NCBI GenBank assembly: GCA_050245915.1
Contig: JBFWWZ010000012.1
Span: 1 to 61,163, forward strand
Reading direction: 5' to 3'
Length of the DNA: 61,163 nucleotides
Source: JBDSKH01 sp050245915
GTDB lineage: Bacteria; Actinomycetota; Actinomycetes; Actinomycetales; Microbacteriaceae
The translations under genes and the position numbers were made by a program. Every line of letters begins with the position of its first letter. The stretch's first letter is position 1. The notes under the pieces were generated by a model. The model was given only the letters and a program-made list of their open reading frames with translations, was not told where the DNA came from and made no database searches. Of the stretch, positions 39,497 through 48,429 are shown piece after piece.

Positions 39497-39505
39497 CCGC
39501 CCGCT

Positions 39506-39511
39506 TATACT
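39506..39511 (+). promoter_or_regulatory. -10 box TATACT for secG-rbpA
   Basis: TATACT about 31 nt before the secG start. The leader holds CGAAAGG, a ribosome binding site. Confidence 0.5.
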
Positions 39512-39542
39512 CGGTAAGTTCCACTTCGAAAGGCTGCCACCC

Positions 39543-39788
39543 GTGGAGATCCTCCAGGTCATCGTGCAGGTGCTGCTCGGCATCACGAGCCTCCTGCTGA
39601 CCCTGCTCATCCTGCTGCACCGCGGTCGCGGTGGCGGCCTCTCCGACATGTTCGGCGGTGGCGTGACCTCGAACCTGGGCGCGTCCGGCGTCGCGGAACG
39701 CAACCTCAACCGCATCACGGTGATCCTCGGCCTCGTCTGGGTGGCGTGCATCATCGTGCTCGGGCTCATCATCAAGTTCTCCGCGTAA
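39543..39788 (+). CDS. secG: Preprotein translocase subunit SecG
   Basis: 81-aa inner-membrane protein of the SecYEG channel with two transmembrane segments: VIVQVLLGITSLLLTLLILL and ITVILGLVWVACIIVLGLII. Between them lies the conserved cytosolic HRGRGGGLSDMFGGG. GTG 39543. tpiA-secG adjacency is conserved in Actinobacteria. rbpA follows after 9 nt. Confidence 0.95.
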   Translation: MEILQVIVQVLLGITSLLLTLLILLHRGRGGGLSDMFGGGVTSNLGASGVAERNLNRITVILGLVWVACIIVLGLIIKFSA

Positions 39789-39797
39789 GGACTCTTC

Positions 39798-40166
39798 ATG
39801 GCATCAGGTGGCAGTGCGATCCGGGGATCACGCGTCGGATCCGGCCCGATGGGCGAGCAGGACCGCGGCTACCACGCGGACCGCATCTCGATCTCGTACT
39901 GGGACGCGCTCGGCAATGAGACCGTGCGCTACTTCGCGGCGAACCTGCCGCCGGAGGAGATCCCGGACGTGATCGACAGCCCGAACTCGGGCCTGCCCGC
40001 CGGTCGCGACAAAGACAACCCGCCGCAGCTGGCGAAGATGGAGCCGTACAAGACGCACCTCGCCTATGTGAAGGAGCGCCGCACCGACGCCGAGGCCGAG
40101 CAGCTGCTCGCCGAGGCGCTCGAGCAGCTCCGCGCCCGCCGTTCGGGCACCGCGGGCGGCAAGTAG
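39798..40166 (+). CDS. rbpA: RNA polymerase-binding protein RbpA
   Basis: 122-aa actinobacterial transcription factor that binds RNA polymerase and group 1/2 sigma factors and stabilises the open complex. N-terminal ASGGSAIRGSRVGSGPMGE is the RbpA tail. The core domain RISISYWDALGNETVRYFAA and the C-terminal sigma-interaction helix region (HLAYVKERRTDAEAEQLL, EALEQLRARRSG) match the family. It has no Cys. Next to secG, and convergent with pgl with only five bases between. Confidence 0.93.
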   Translation: MASGGSAIRGSRVGSGPMGEQDRGYHADRISISYWDALGNETVRYFAANLPPEEIPDVIDSPNSGLPAGRDKDNPPQLAKMEPYKTHLAYVKERRTDAEAEQLLAEALEQLRARRSGTAGGK

Positions 40167-40171
40167 CCCGC

Positions 40172-40981
40172 TCAGTCCACCTGTTCGGGCGCCTCGTCGG
40201 CGCTCGTCCAGTAGCTGGTCGGCGCCATCAGGTTCTCCGGGACCTCGGCGGCCGCGTCGCGGTCGACGAAGAACACCGTCCGCTTGCGTCCCTCGACGCC
40301 GGCGGCGGGGACATCCGCGATGCTCGCCCCGGCAAGCGTGAGACCCAGCGCGCCGGCCTTGTCCGCACCGGCCATCACCAGCCACACCCGGTCGGCGGAG
40401 TTGATGACGCGGAGCGTGAAGCTGAGCCGCTCCGGCGGCGGCTTGGGGGAGTCGGTCTCGGCGACGACGACGTGCTCGGTGTCGTGCACCTGCGCGTGGT
40501 CGGGGAACAGGGAGGCGACGTGCCCGTCCGGCCCGACACCGAGGAACAGTATGTCGAAGCGCGGCCAGTCCGCGCCCTCGGGCGCTGCTGCGGCCAGTTC
40601 CGCGGCGTAGGCGGCCGCAGCGGCGTCGATGGTGGGGTGCTCGCCCGGTGCCGGGAGCGCATGGATCTGGGCGGCATCCAGGTTCAGGGCGTCGAGCAGC
40701 GCGGCGCGCGACTGGGTCTCGTTGCGTTCGGCGTCACCCCGCGGCAGGTATCGCTCGTCGCTCCACCAGAAGTGGATGCGGGACCAGTCGACGCTGTCGC
40801 GCGCGGGTGAGGCGGCGATCGCCGCGAGCACCGCGGCCCCCATCGTGCCGCCGGTGAGGCAGACGTTCGCGCGCTCCTGCACGTCGAGCACGTCGATGAT
40901 CTTGGTGAGGAAGCGAGCCGCGACGCTGCCGGCCAGTGCGTCCTTGTCGGGATGTACGAGCACCCGTCGTTCGTTGGTCAC
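40172..40981 (-). CDS. pgl: 6-phosphogluconolactonase
   Basis: 269-aa enzyme that hydrolyses 6-phosphogluconolactone in the oxidative pentose phosphate pathway. NagB/Pgl fold: VCLTGGTMGAAVLAAIAA, HFWWSDERYLPRGDAERN, FLGVGPDGHVASLFPDH. It is the last gene of the tkt-tal-pgi-zwf-opcA-pgl operon. GTG 40981 overlaps the opcA stop (GTGA on the minus strand). Confidence 0.95.
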   Translation of the reverse strand: MTNERRVLVHPDKDALAGSVAARFLTKIIDVLDVQERANVCLTGGTMGAAVLAAIAASPARDSVDWSRIHFWWSDERYLPRGDAERNETQSRAALLDALNLDAAQIHALPAPGEHPTIDAAAAAYAAELAAAAPEGADWPRFDILFLGVGPDGHVASLFPDHAQVHDTEHVVVAETDSPKPPPERLSFTLRVINSADRVWLVMAGADKAGALGLTLAGASIADVPAAGVEGRKRTVFFVDRDAAAEVPENLMAPTSYWTSADEAPEQVD

Positions 40982-41949
40982 GCCTTGCTCCGGCTCCGCT
41001 TCGTCGCTGAGGCCGGGGTGCTGAGAGCGCCGAGGCCGTTCTGCACGACCTCTCCGAAGAGGTCGTCGGGGTCGAGCCTACGCAATTCCTCTGCGAGGCA
41101 GTCGCGAAGGCTGCGGCGGGGCAGGGAGATGTCGTGGTCCGGCTGGTCGGGTTGCGTGAGCGTGGCGACGTTCGGGATGAGACGCTCGAGCACGATCGTG
41201 CCCGAGGGACGCTCCAGCCGGACGCCGTGGATGCCGCTGATGCCGTCCACCGGATCGGTGACGTCCAGGGTCACCTGCACGCCGAGCGACATCTGCAGCC
41301 AGGCCGCCAGCAGCTCGGTGGACGGGGAGTCGGAGGACCCGCTCACCTCGATCCCGGTCACCGGCTCGTACGGCGGCTGGTCGAGCACCGCGGCGAGCTG
41401 CGCGCGCCACAGGGTGAGCCTCGTCCAGGCGAAATCGGTGTCACCGGGGGAGTAGTTGCGGCCCAGCCGTTCGAGTGCCTCCAGCGGGTTCCCGGTCGCG
41501 GCGGCGTCGGTGATCCGGCGGGTCGCGATGGTGCCGAGCGCGGAGGTGCGCGGGTTCTCGGGCGGGTTGCTCGGCCACCAGACGACGACGGGCGCGTCGG
41601 GCAGCAGGAGGCTGGTGACGAGGCCCTCCTCGTCGGAGGCGGTGTCGCCGTACGCCTTCAGCAGGATGACCTCGCTCGCGCCCGCATCGCCTCCGACCCG
41701 GATCTCCGCGTCGAGACGTGCCGGCTCGCGTTGCAGGCCGCCGGGATGCCGGGACAACACGATCACGCGCATCGGATGCTCGCGCGAGGCGTCGTTGGCG
41801 GCCTCGATGGCCTCCTCCTCCTCGCCGAGGGGGGTGGCGATCACGAGGGTGAGCACGCGCCCGAGGGCGACGACCCCGTTCTCCTCGCGGATCTTCACCA
41901 GTGACTTGGAGATCGCGCTGGTGGTGGTGCCGGGCAGGTCGACGATCAC
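40978..41949 (-). CDS. opcA: Glucose-6-phosphate dehydrogenase assembly protein OpcA
   Basis: 323-aa partner and redox-sensitive activator of Zwf in Actinobacteria and cyanobacteria. Typical N-terminus VIVDLPGTTTSAISKSLVK; core VVVWWPSNPPENPRTSALG and NPLEALERLGRNYSPGDTDF; all family features. Start chosen at GTG 41949 because GAGGAA precedes it on the minus strand and homology begins there; the frame extends 19 codons further, overlapping the zwf end. Thirteen bases separate zwf from this gene. Confidence 0.95.
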   Translation of the reverse strand: MIVDLPGTTTSAISKSLVKIREENGVVALGRVLTLVIATPLGEEEEAIEAANDASREHPMRVIVLSRHPGGLQREPARLDAEIRVGGDAGASEVILLKAYGDTASDEEGLVTSLLLPDAPVVVWWPSNPPENPRTSALGTIATRRITDAAATGNPLEALERLGRNYSPGDTDFAWTRLTLWRAQLAAVLDQPPYEPVTGIEVSGSSDSPSTELLAAWLQMSLGVQVTLDVTDPVDGISGIHGVRLERPSGTIVLERLIPNVATLTQPDQPDHDISLPRRSLRDCLAEELRRLDPDDLFGEVVQNGLGALSTPASATKRSRSKA

Positions 41950-41962
41950 GGCGTTCCTCGTT

Positions 41963-43504
41963 TCACGGGCGTCTCCACACCCGGCCGTCGCGGGCGAGCA
42001 GGGCATCCGACGATGGCGGACCCCAGGTGCCGGGCCGGTACTGCTCGAGCGGTCCGCCGAGCGATGTCCAGTACTCCTCGATCGGGTCGAGGATCTTCCA
42101 GCTGAGCTCGACCTCCTCGTGCCGCGGGAACAGCGGCGGGTCGCCGAGCAGCACGTCGAGGATGAGGCGCTCGTACGCCTCCGGGCTGGCCTCGGTGAAC
42201 GCGTGACCGTAACCGAAGTCCATGGTCACGTCGCGCACCTGCATGCCGGCGCCGGGGACCTTGGAGCCGAAGCGGATGGTGACCCCCTCATCCGGCTGCA
42301 CGCGGATCACGAGAGCGTTCTGCCCGAGGGCGGAGGTCTGACTCTCGGCGAAGAGGTACTGGGGTGCGCGCTTGAACACCACCGCGATCTCGGTGACGCG
42401 CCGGCCGAGGCGCTTGCCTGCGCGCAGATAGAACGGCACGCCGGCCCAGCGACGGGTGTTGATGTCGAGTTTGATCGCGGCGTAGGTCTCCGTGGTCGAG
42501 GTGGGGCTCATCCCGTCCTCTTCGAGGAAGCCGAGCACCTTCTCGCCGCCCTGCCAGCCGCCCGCGTACTGCCCCCGTGCGGTCACGGTGGAGAGGTCGG
42601 CGGGCAGGTGGACGGCTGAGAGCACCTTCTCCTTCTCGGCTCGCAGGTCTGCGGCGTCGAAGGAGACCGGCTCTTCCATCGCCGTGAGGGCGAGCAACTG
42701 CAGCAGGTGGTTCTGGATGACGTCGCGTGCCGCACCGATGCCGTCGTAGTAGCCGGCGCGCCCCCCGACGCCGATGTCCTCCGCCATCGTGATCTGCACG
42801 TGGTCGACGTAGTTGCCGTTCCAGATCGGTTCGTAGAGCTGGTTGGCGAAACGGAGCGCGAGGATGTTCTGCACCGTCTCTTTGCCGAGGTAGTGGTCGA
42901 TGCGGAACACGCTGTCGGGCGGGAACACGCTCTCGACCACGTCGTTGAGTTCCCGAGCGGTCGTCAGGTCGGAGCCGAACGGCTTCTCGATGACGACCCG
43001 GCGCCAGGTGCCCGGCTGCTGCTCGGCGAGACCCGACCGGCGCAGCTGCTCGGTCACCTGCGGGAAGGACTTGGGCGGGATCGACAGGTAGAACGCGTGG
43101 TTGCCCATCGTGCCGCGGTCCCGATCCAGCTCGGCGAGGGTGTCTTTCAGCTGGTCGAAGGCGGCGTCGTCGTCGAATTCGCCCTGCACGAACCGGATCC
43201 CGACCTTGAGCTGGTTCCAGACGTCCTCGTTGAACGGCGTGCGGGCGTACTTCTGGACGGCGTCGTGCACTTCGCGCTCGAAGTCCTCGTCGGCCCATTC
43301 CCGGCGGGCGAAGCCGACCAGGCCGAAGCCGGGTGGCAGCAGCCCGCGGTTGGCGAGGTCGTAGACCGCCGGCATCAGCTTCTTGCGGGACAGGTCGCCG
43401 GTGACGCCGAAGATGATCAGCGCGCTCGGCCCGGCGATGCGGTTGAGCCGCCGGTCCGAGGGCGAGCGGAGCGGGTTGTGCTGCGCCGAGATCTCGACGG
43501 TCAT
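41963..43504 (-). CDS. zwf: Glucose-6-phosphate 1-dehydrogenase
   Basis: 513-aa enzyme feeding the oxidative pentose phosphate pathway and making NADPH. NADP motif FGVTGDLSRKKLMPA; substrate and catalytic motif FRIDHYLGKETVQN with the catalytic His region; VIEKPFGSDL; C-terminal VELSWKILDPIEEYW. ATG 43504, two bases after the pgi stop. Works with OpcA encoded next. Confidence 0.97.
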   Translation of the reverse strand: MTVEISAQHNPLRSPSDRRLNRIAGPSALIIFGVTGDLSRKKLMPAVYDLANRGLLPPGFGLVGFARREWADEDFEREVHDAVQKYARTPFNEDVWNQLKVGIRFVQGEFDDDAAFDQLKDTLAELDRDRGTMGNHAFYLSIPPKSFPQVTEQLRRSGLAEQQPGTWRRVVIEKPFGSDLTTARELNDVVESVFPPDSVFRIDHYLGKETVQNILALRFANQLYEPIWNGNYVDHVQITMAEDIGVGGRAGYYDGIGAARDVIQNHLLQLLALTAMEEPVSFDAADLRAEKEKVLSAVHLPADLSTVTARGQYAGGWQGGEKVLGFLEEDGMSPTSTTETYAAIKLDINTRRWAGVPFYLRAGKRLGRRVTEIAVVFKRAPQYLFAESQTSALGQNALVIRVQPDEGVTIRFGSKVPGAGMQVRDVTMDFGYGHAFTEASPEAYERLILDVLLGDPPLFPRHEEVELSWKILDPIEEYWTSLGGPLEQYRPGTWGPPSSDALLARDGRVWRRP

Positions 43505-43506
43505 CG

Positions 43507-45105
43507 TCAGCTCAGTGCGGCGCGCAGCTGTGCCAGCGCCGCATCCACATCGCTGATGGTCAGCGTGAGCACCGGCCTGCCGTGGTCGGCGAGCACGGAC
43601 GCGTCTCCGGCGGCCTGAGCGGTCAGCAGCTGCCCGAACGTGAACGGGCGGTCCGGGATCACGAGATCGTCGTCACCGCTCGCCACGAGCTGCAGGAAGA
43701 CGCCGATCGCGGGCCCGCCCTTGTGGAACTGGCCGGTCGAGTGGAGGAACCGCGGACCCCAGCCGAAGGTCACGGGACGGCCGGCGCGGGCGGCCAGCAG
43801 GTCGCGCAGTCCGGCCACGTCGGCGTGCCCGACCCGGTCGAGGTAGGCCTGGATGCTGACGTAGCCGTTCGCGGGGAGCGCGGCGAGCAGGTCCGCGACC
43901 GCGGCGTCGAGGGTGTGCCCGCTGAGCGTCAGCGGGCCGGAGGCGCGCACCTCGATGCCGTCGGTCACGAACGCGGGCTCGGTGGGCTCGGGGCGGGCGT
44001 CGAGCAGGCCGCGCGTGGCGATCTTCGCGGACTCCACATCGGGCTGATCGAACGGGTTGATCCCGAGCAGCCGCCCGGCGACGGCGGTCGCGTACTCCCA
44101 GACCAGCAACTGGCCGCCGAGGGTGCCGGAGACCTCGATCTCGCCCTCGTTCACCTCGTGGGTGGCGCGCTCGTCTTTGACGAGGCGGACGATCTGCAGG
44201 TCGGGCAGGTTCTCGCGCAGCTCGGGGGAGTCCACGTCGAGGACGACCGGCAGCAGGCCGGTGCCCTCTTTGCCGGTGGATTCGGCGATGAGCTGCTCCG
44301 CCCAGTCGGCGAATCCGACGATGTGGGTGCCGTCGGCGACGATGCCGAGCTTGTCTTTGAGCGGCTTCGTCCCGGCGATCGCCGCTCCGAGGATCAGGCC
44401 GGGGTTGCTCTCGGTGTCGAGCGCGAGTTCCAGCAGCACCGCGCCGGCCTGGTCGAGCAGGTCGGCGATGTCGACGCCCGCGAGCCCGGAGGGGACCAGC
44501 CCGAAGGCGGTGAGCGCCGAGTAGCGGCCGCCGACGTTCGGGTCGGCGTTGAACACGCGGTAGCCGTCGGCGCGTGCGGCGACATCGAGCGGTGAGCCCG
44601 GGTCGGTGACGACCACGATGCGCTCCGTCGGATCGATCCCTGCGGCGCGGAAGGCGGCCTCGTACACCCGCTTCTGGCTGTCGGTCTCGACGGTCGAGCC
44701 CGACTTCGACGAGATGACGACCGCGGTCTGCGCGAGCCGGTCGTCGAGGGCCGCGCGGACCTGCCCGGGGTCGGTGGCATCCAGCACCGTCAGGGGCACG
44801 CCGTACGTGCGCGTGATGACCTCGGGGGCGAGCGACGACCCGCCCATGCCGCCGAGCACGATGTGCGTGACGCCGCGCTGGCGCAGGTCGTCGCGCAGGG
44901 TGATGATGTCGTCGACGAGCGCGGCGGAGATCGCCACGGCCTCCGTCCAGCCGAGACGCTTGGCGGCCTCCTCTTCGGCCGCCGGGCCCCAGAGGGACGG
45001 ATCCTGCGACGTGATGCCTCCGGCGACGCCGTCGCTGATCAGCTGGGGGAGGACGCGGTCGACGGCTTCGGCCGCCGCCCCGGTGGCGACGACCGTGACG
45101 GTCAC
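43507..45105 (-). CDS. pgi: Glucose-6-phosphate isomerase
   Basis: 532-aa aldose-ketose isomerase linking glycolysis and the pentose phosphate route. SIS-fold motifs: IVLGGMGGSSLAPEVI, VISSKSGSTVETDSQKR, VVTDPGSPLDVAARADGYR, NVGGRYSALTAFGLVP. The sequence is of the divergent actinobacterial type in which pgi sits between tal and zwf. GTG 45105 overlaps the tal stop. Its place within a pentose phosphate operon makes a cyclic pathway plausible: fructose-6-phosphate from tal/tkt returned to glucose-6-phosphate for Zwf. Confidence 0.93.
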   Translation of the reverse strand: MTVTVVATGAAAEAVDRVLPQLISDGVAGGITSQDPSLWGPAAEEEAAKRLGWTEAVAISAALVDDIITLRDDLRQRGVTHIVLGGMGGSSLAPEVITRTYGVPLTVLDATDPGQVRAALDDRLAQTAVVISSKSGSTVETDSQKRVYEAAFRAAGIDPTERIVVVTDPGSPLDVAARADGYRVFNADPNVGGRYSALTAFGLVPSGLAGVDIADLLDQAGAVLLELALDTESNPGLILGAAIAGTKPLKDKLGIVADGTHIVGFADWAEQLIAESTGKEGTGLLPVVLDVDSPELRENLPDLQIVRLVKDERATHEVNEGEIEVSGTLGGQLLVWEYATAVAGRLLGINPFDQPDVESAKIATRGLLDARPEPTEPAFVTDGIEVRASGPLTLSGHTLDAAVADLLAALPANGYVSIQAYLDRVGHADVAGLRDLLAARAGRPVTFGWGPRFLHSTGQFHKGGPAIGVFLQLVASGDDDLVIPDRPFTFGQLLTAQAAGDASVLADHGRPVLTLTISDVDAALAQLRAALS

Positions 45106-46208
45106 TTCGCCGCCTCCAGCGCCGCGGTCACGGTATCGAGCAACTCGTTCCAGGAGACGATGAACTTGTCGACGCCCTCTTTCTCGAGCAGCGCGGTCAC
45201 GTCGTCGTAGTCGACGCCGAGCGCGGCGAGGTCGTCGAGCACCTTCTGCGCGGCGGCGTACGAGCCGGTGACGGCGTCACCGTGGAGCGGAGCGTGGTCG
45301 TAGGTGGCCTCCATCGTCTTCTCCGGCATGGTGTTCACCACGCCGGCGACGGCGAGCTCGGTGACGTAGAGGGTGTCGGGGAGGTTCGGGTCTTTGACAC
45401 CGGTCGAGGCCCAGAGCGGGCGCTGCAGGTTCGCGCCGGCGTCGAGCAGCGCCTTCGCACGGTCGGTCGCGAACTCCTGCTCGAAGAGCTGGTATGCCAG
45501 CTGGGCGTTCGCGACGCCCGCTTTGCTCTTCAGCGCCGCGGCCTCGTCGGTGCCGACCGCGTCGAGGCGCTTGTCGATCTCGGTGTCGACGCGCGACACG
45601 AAGAACGAGGCGACGGAGCGGATGGTGGACAGGTCGATTCCTGCCGCCTTCGCCTGCTCGAGACCATCGAGGTAGGCGTGGATGACCTCCCGGTGGCGCT
45701 CGAGGCTGAAGATGAGCGTCACGTTGACGCTGATGCCCTGGGCGGTCGCGGCCGTGATCGCGGCGAGACCCTCCCGGGTGGCGGGGATCTTGATCATGAC
45801 GTTCGCACGGTCGACGGTGGCCCAGAGCTGCTCGGCCTGGGCGATGGTGCCCGCGGTGTCGTTCGCGAGACCCGGCTCGACCTCGATCGACACCCTGCCG
45901 TCCTCGCCGCCGGTCGCGTCGTAGACGGGCCGGAAGATGTCGCAGGCGTCGGCGACGTCGCCGGTGATGATCTCGAACACCGCGTCGTGCACGCTGGTGC
46001 CTTTCGCGGCCAGCGCCGCCACCTTCTCGTCGTACGCGTTGCCGGTGGCGAGCGCGTTCGCGAAGATCGTCGGGTTGGTGGTCACGCCGACCACGTTGCG
46101 GTCGTCGATCAGCTTCTGGAGGCCGCCCGAGCTGATGCGCTCGCGCGAGAGATCGTCGAGCCAGATGCTGACGCCGATGTCGGAGAGTTCCTGGGTCTTG
46201 CTAGCCAT
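45102..46208 (-). CDS. tal: Transaldolase
   Basis: 368-aa enzyme that moves dihydroxyacetone units between sugar phosphates. Motifs: GVSIWLDDLSRERI, the signature VVGVTTNPTIFANAL, and the Schiff-base Lys in VMIKIPATREGLAAI; C-terminal LLEKEGVDKFIVSWNELL. ATG 46208 lies 18 nt after the tkt stop. Ends overlapping pgi. Confidence 0.96.
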   Translation of the reverse strand: MASKTQELSDIGVSIWLDDLSRERISSGGLQKLIDDRNVVGVTTNPTIFANALATGNAYDEKVAALAAKGTSVHDAVFEIITGDVADACDIFRPVYDATGGEDGRVSIEVEPGLANDTAGTIAQAEQLWATVDRANVMIKIPATREGLAAITAATAQGISVNVTLIFSLERHREVIHAYLDGLEQAKAAGIDLSTIRSVASFFVSRVDTEIDKRLDAVGTDEAAALKSKAGVANAQLAYQLFEQEFATDRAKALLDAGANLQRPLWASTGVKDPNLPDTLYVTELAVAGVVNTMPEKTMEATYDHAPLHGDAVTGSYAAAQKVLDDLAALGVDYDDVTALLEKEGVDKFIVSWNELLDTVTAALEAAK

Positions 46209-46226
46209 GGTGTGGTGTTCTTTTCT

Positions 46227-48326
46227 TCAGGCGCCGGCTGCGGCGATGGACTCGGTGGCGGCCGCGACTGCGGCCTCGGTGGTGATGCCGAACTTCGCGT
46301 ACAGCGTCTTGTAGTCGGCGGACGCGCCGAAGTGCTCGATGGAGACGGAGCGTCCGGCGTCGCCGAGGTACGGCTTCCAGGTGAGAGACAGACCCGCCTC
46401 GATGGAGACGCGCGCCTTCACTGCGGCCGGGAGTACCGACTCGCGGTACGCGGCATCCTGCTCGTCGAACCACTCCTGGCAGGGCACCGAGACGACGCGC
46501 GCGTTGACACCCTTGCCCTTGAGCACCTCACGGGCTTCGACCGCGATCTGCACCTCGGACCCGGTGGCGATCAGGATGACATCCGGGCTGCCGCCGGGAG
46601 CCTCGGCCAGCACGTACGCCCCCTTCGAGACGTTGCGCGCGGAGGCGAGGGTGTCCCCCGACGCCTCGCCGTCGCCGCGCTCGAACACCGGCAGGTTCTG
46701 CCGGCTGAGGGCGATGCCCGCCGGGCCGTTGCGGCGCTCGAGAATCGTCTTCCAGGCGTAGGAGACCTCGTTGGCGTCGGCGGGGCGGACGATGTCGAGG
46801 CCGGGGATGGCGCGGAGCGCGGTGAGCTGCTCGACGGGCTGATGCGTCGGGCCGTCCTCGCCGAGGGCGACGGAGTCGTGCGTCCAGACGTAGATCGCGG
46901 GCGCCTTCATCAGCGCGGCGAGCCGGACCGCCGGACGCATGTAGTCGCTGAAGATCAGGAACGTTCCGCCGTACGGGCGGGTGTTGCCGTGCAGCACGAT
47001 GCCGGAGAGGATCGCGCCCATCGCGTGCTCGCGGATGCCGAAGTGCAACGTGCGGCCGTACGGGTTGCCGCTCCACTCGTGGGTGGAGTGCTCGGCAGGG
47101 ATGAACGACGACACGCCCTCCATCGTCGTGTTGTTGGATTCGGCGAGGTCGGCGGAACCACCCCACAGCTCGGGGATGACGGAGCCGAGCGCGCTCAGCA
47201 CCTTGCCGCTCGCGGCGCGGGTCGAGAGGTCCTTTCCCGCCTCGAAGACCGGCAGTGCCTCGTCCACACCGTCCGGCAGTGCGCCGGTCAGGATGCGGTC
47301 GAGCAGCGTCTTGCGCTCGGGGTTCGCCGCGGCCCAGGCATCGAAGTCCTTCTGCCAGGCGGCGTGCGCCTCGGCGCCGCGCTCGACGGCCTGGCGGGTG
47401 TGGGCGATCACCTCGTCCGCGACCTCGAAGGTCTTCTCCGGGTCGAAGCCGAGCACCTTCTTGACGGCGGCGAGCTCTTCCGCGCCGAGCGCGGATCCGT
47501 GGATCTTGCCGGTGTTCTGCTTCTTCGGGCTCGGCCAGCCGATGATGGTCTTCAGGATGATCAGCGAGGGCTTGTCGGTGACGCCCTGGGCCGCCAGGAT
47601 CGCGTCGTACAGCGCCTGCGTGTCTTCGACGTACTGGCCGGTCTTCTTCCAGTCGACGGTCTGCACATGCCAGCCGTATGCCTCGTAACGCTGCGCAACA
47701 TTCTCGCTGAGGGCGATGTTGGTGTCGTCTTCGATGGAGATCTGGTTGCTGTCGTAGAAGGCGATCAGGTTGCCGAGCTTCTGGTGCCCGGCGAGCGATC
47801 CGGCCTCGCTGGTGATGCCTTCTTCGATGTCGCCGTCGCCGGCGATGACGTAGGTGAAGTGATCGAACGGGCTGGTGCCCTGAGGGGCGTCGGGGTCGAA
47901 CAGCCCGCGCTCGAAGCGCTGGGCGTACGCGAAACCGACAGCGGAGGCGAGGCCCTGCCCGAGCGGGCCCGTAGTGATCTCGACGCCGTCGGTGTGCCCG
48001 TACTCCGGGTGGCCGGGGGTCTTCGATCCCCAGGTGCGCAGCGCCTTCAGATCGTCGAGTTCGAGCCCGTATCCGCCGTAATACAGCTGGATGTACTGGG
48101 TCAGCGAGCTGTGGCCGGCCGACAGGATGAACCGGTCGCGCCCGATCCACTCGTTGTCGCGCGGGTCGCGCCGCATCACCTTCTGGAACAGCAGGTAGGC
48201 CAGGGGAGCGAGGCTCATCGCCGTGCCGGGGTGACCGTTGCCGACCTTCTCGACCGCGTCGGCGGCGAGGATGCGCGCCGTGTCCACGGCCCGATCGTCG
48301 AGATCGGACCAGGAGAGTGAAACCAC
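46227..48326 (-). CDS. tkt: Transketolase
   Basis: 699-aa thiamine-diphosphate enzyme of the pentose phosphate pathway. Motifs: GNGHPGTAMSLAPLAYLLF, the ThDP motif GDGDIEEGITSEAGSLAGH, the ISIEDDTNIA metal loop, and the pyrimidine-domain VWTHDSVALGEDGPTHQPVEQL. First gene of the six-gene minus-strand operon. GTG 48326 follows AAAGGCG. Its promoter carries a perfect TATAAT. Confidence 0.97.
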   Translation of the reverse strand: MVSLSWSDLDDRAVDTARILAADAVEKVGNGHPGTAMSLAPLAYLLFQKVMRRDPRDNEWIGRDRFILSAGHSSLTQYIQLYYGGYGLELDDLKALRTWGSKTPGHPEYGHTDGVEITTGPLGQGLASAVGFAYAQRFERGLFDPDAPQGTSPFDHFTYVIAGDGDIEEGITSEAGSLAGHQKLGNLIAFYDSNQISIEDDTNIALSENVAQRYEAYGWHVQTVDWKKTGQYVEDTQALYDAILAAQGVTDKPSLIILKTIIGWPSPKKQNTGKIHGSALGAEELAAVKKVLGFDPEKTFEVADEVIAHTRQAVERGAEAHAAWQKDFDAWAAANPERKTLLDRILTGALPDGVDEALPVFEAGKDLSTRAASGKVLSALGSVIPELWGGSADLAESNNTTMEGVSSFIPAEHSTHEWSGNPYGRTLHFGIREHAMGAILSGIVLHGNTRPYGGTFLIFSDYMRPAVRLAALMKAPAIYVWTHDSVALGEDGPTHQPVEQLTALRAIPGLDIVRPADANEVSYAWKTILERRNGPAGIALSRQNLPVFERGDGEASGDTLASARNVSKGAYVLAEAPGGSPDVILIATGSEVQIAVEAREVLKGKGVNARVVSVPCQEWFDEQDAAYRESVLPAAVKARVSIEAGLSLTWKPYLGDAGRSVSIEHFGASADYKTLYAKFGITTEAAVAAATESIAAAGA

Positions 48327-48357
48327 GTTGTTCGCCTTTCGTGCGGGGAGCTCATCC

Positions 48358-48371
48358 GCTCGCCGGCGAGC
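48358..48371. promoter_or_regulatory. Perfect 14-bp palindrome in the tkt leader
   Basis: GCTCGCCGGCGAGC reads the same on both strands. It lies close to the predicted tkt transcription start (about 48372) and between the divergent tkt and ctaB genes. Candidate operator or 5' hairpin. Confidence 0.4.
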
Positions 48372-48378
48372 AGTTCCG

Positions 48379-48384
48379 ATTATA
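48379..48384 (-). promoter_or_regulatory. Consensus -10 TATAAT for tkt
   Basis: TATAAT on the minus strand, about 53 nt before the tkt start. A -35 was not clear. Confidence 0.55.
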
Positions 48385-48393
48385 GGAGTCGCC

Positions 48394-48399
48394 TAGACT
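48394..48399 (+). promoter_or_regulatory. -10 box TAGACT for ctaB
   Basis: TAGACT gives a leader of about 24 nt with GAGGAG just before ATG 48430. It overlaps the spacer of the divergent tkt promoter. Confidence 0.5.
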
Positions 48400-48429
48400 G
48401 GCTGCAGCCGACCCCACCTCTGAGGAGCC

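Noticed and set aside
41950..42006. N-terminal extension of OpcA (19 codons)
   Set aside because: Overlaps the zwf C-terminus, contains Cys-rich unrelated sequence, and GAGGAA precedes GTG 41949.
45282..48320. A 1012-codon plus-strand frame across tal and tkt
   Set aside because: Opposite strand of two certain genes, no motifs, GC-bias shadow.
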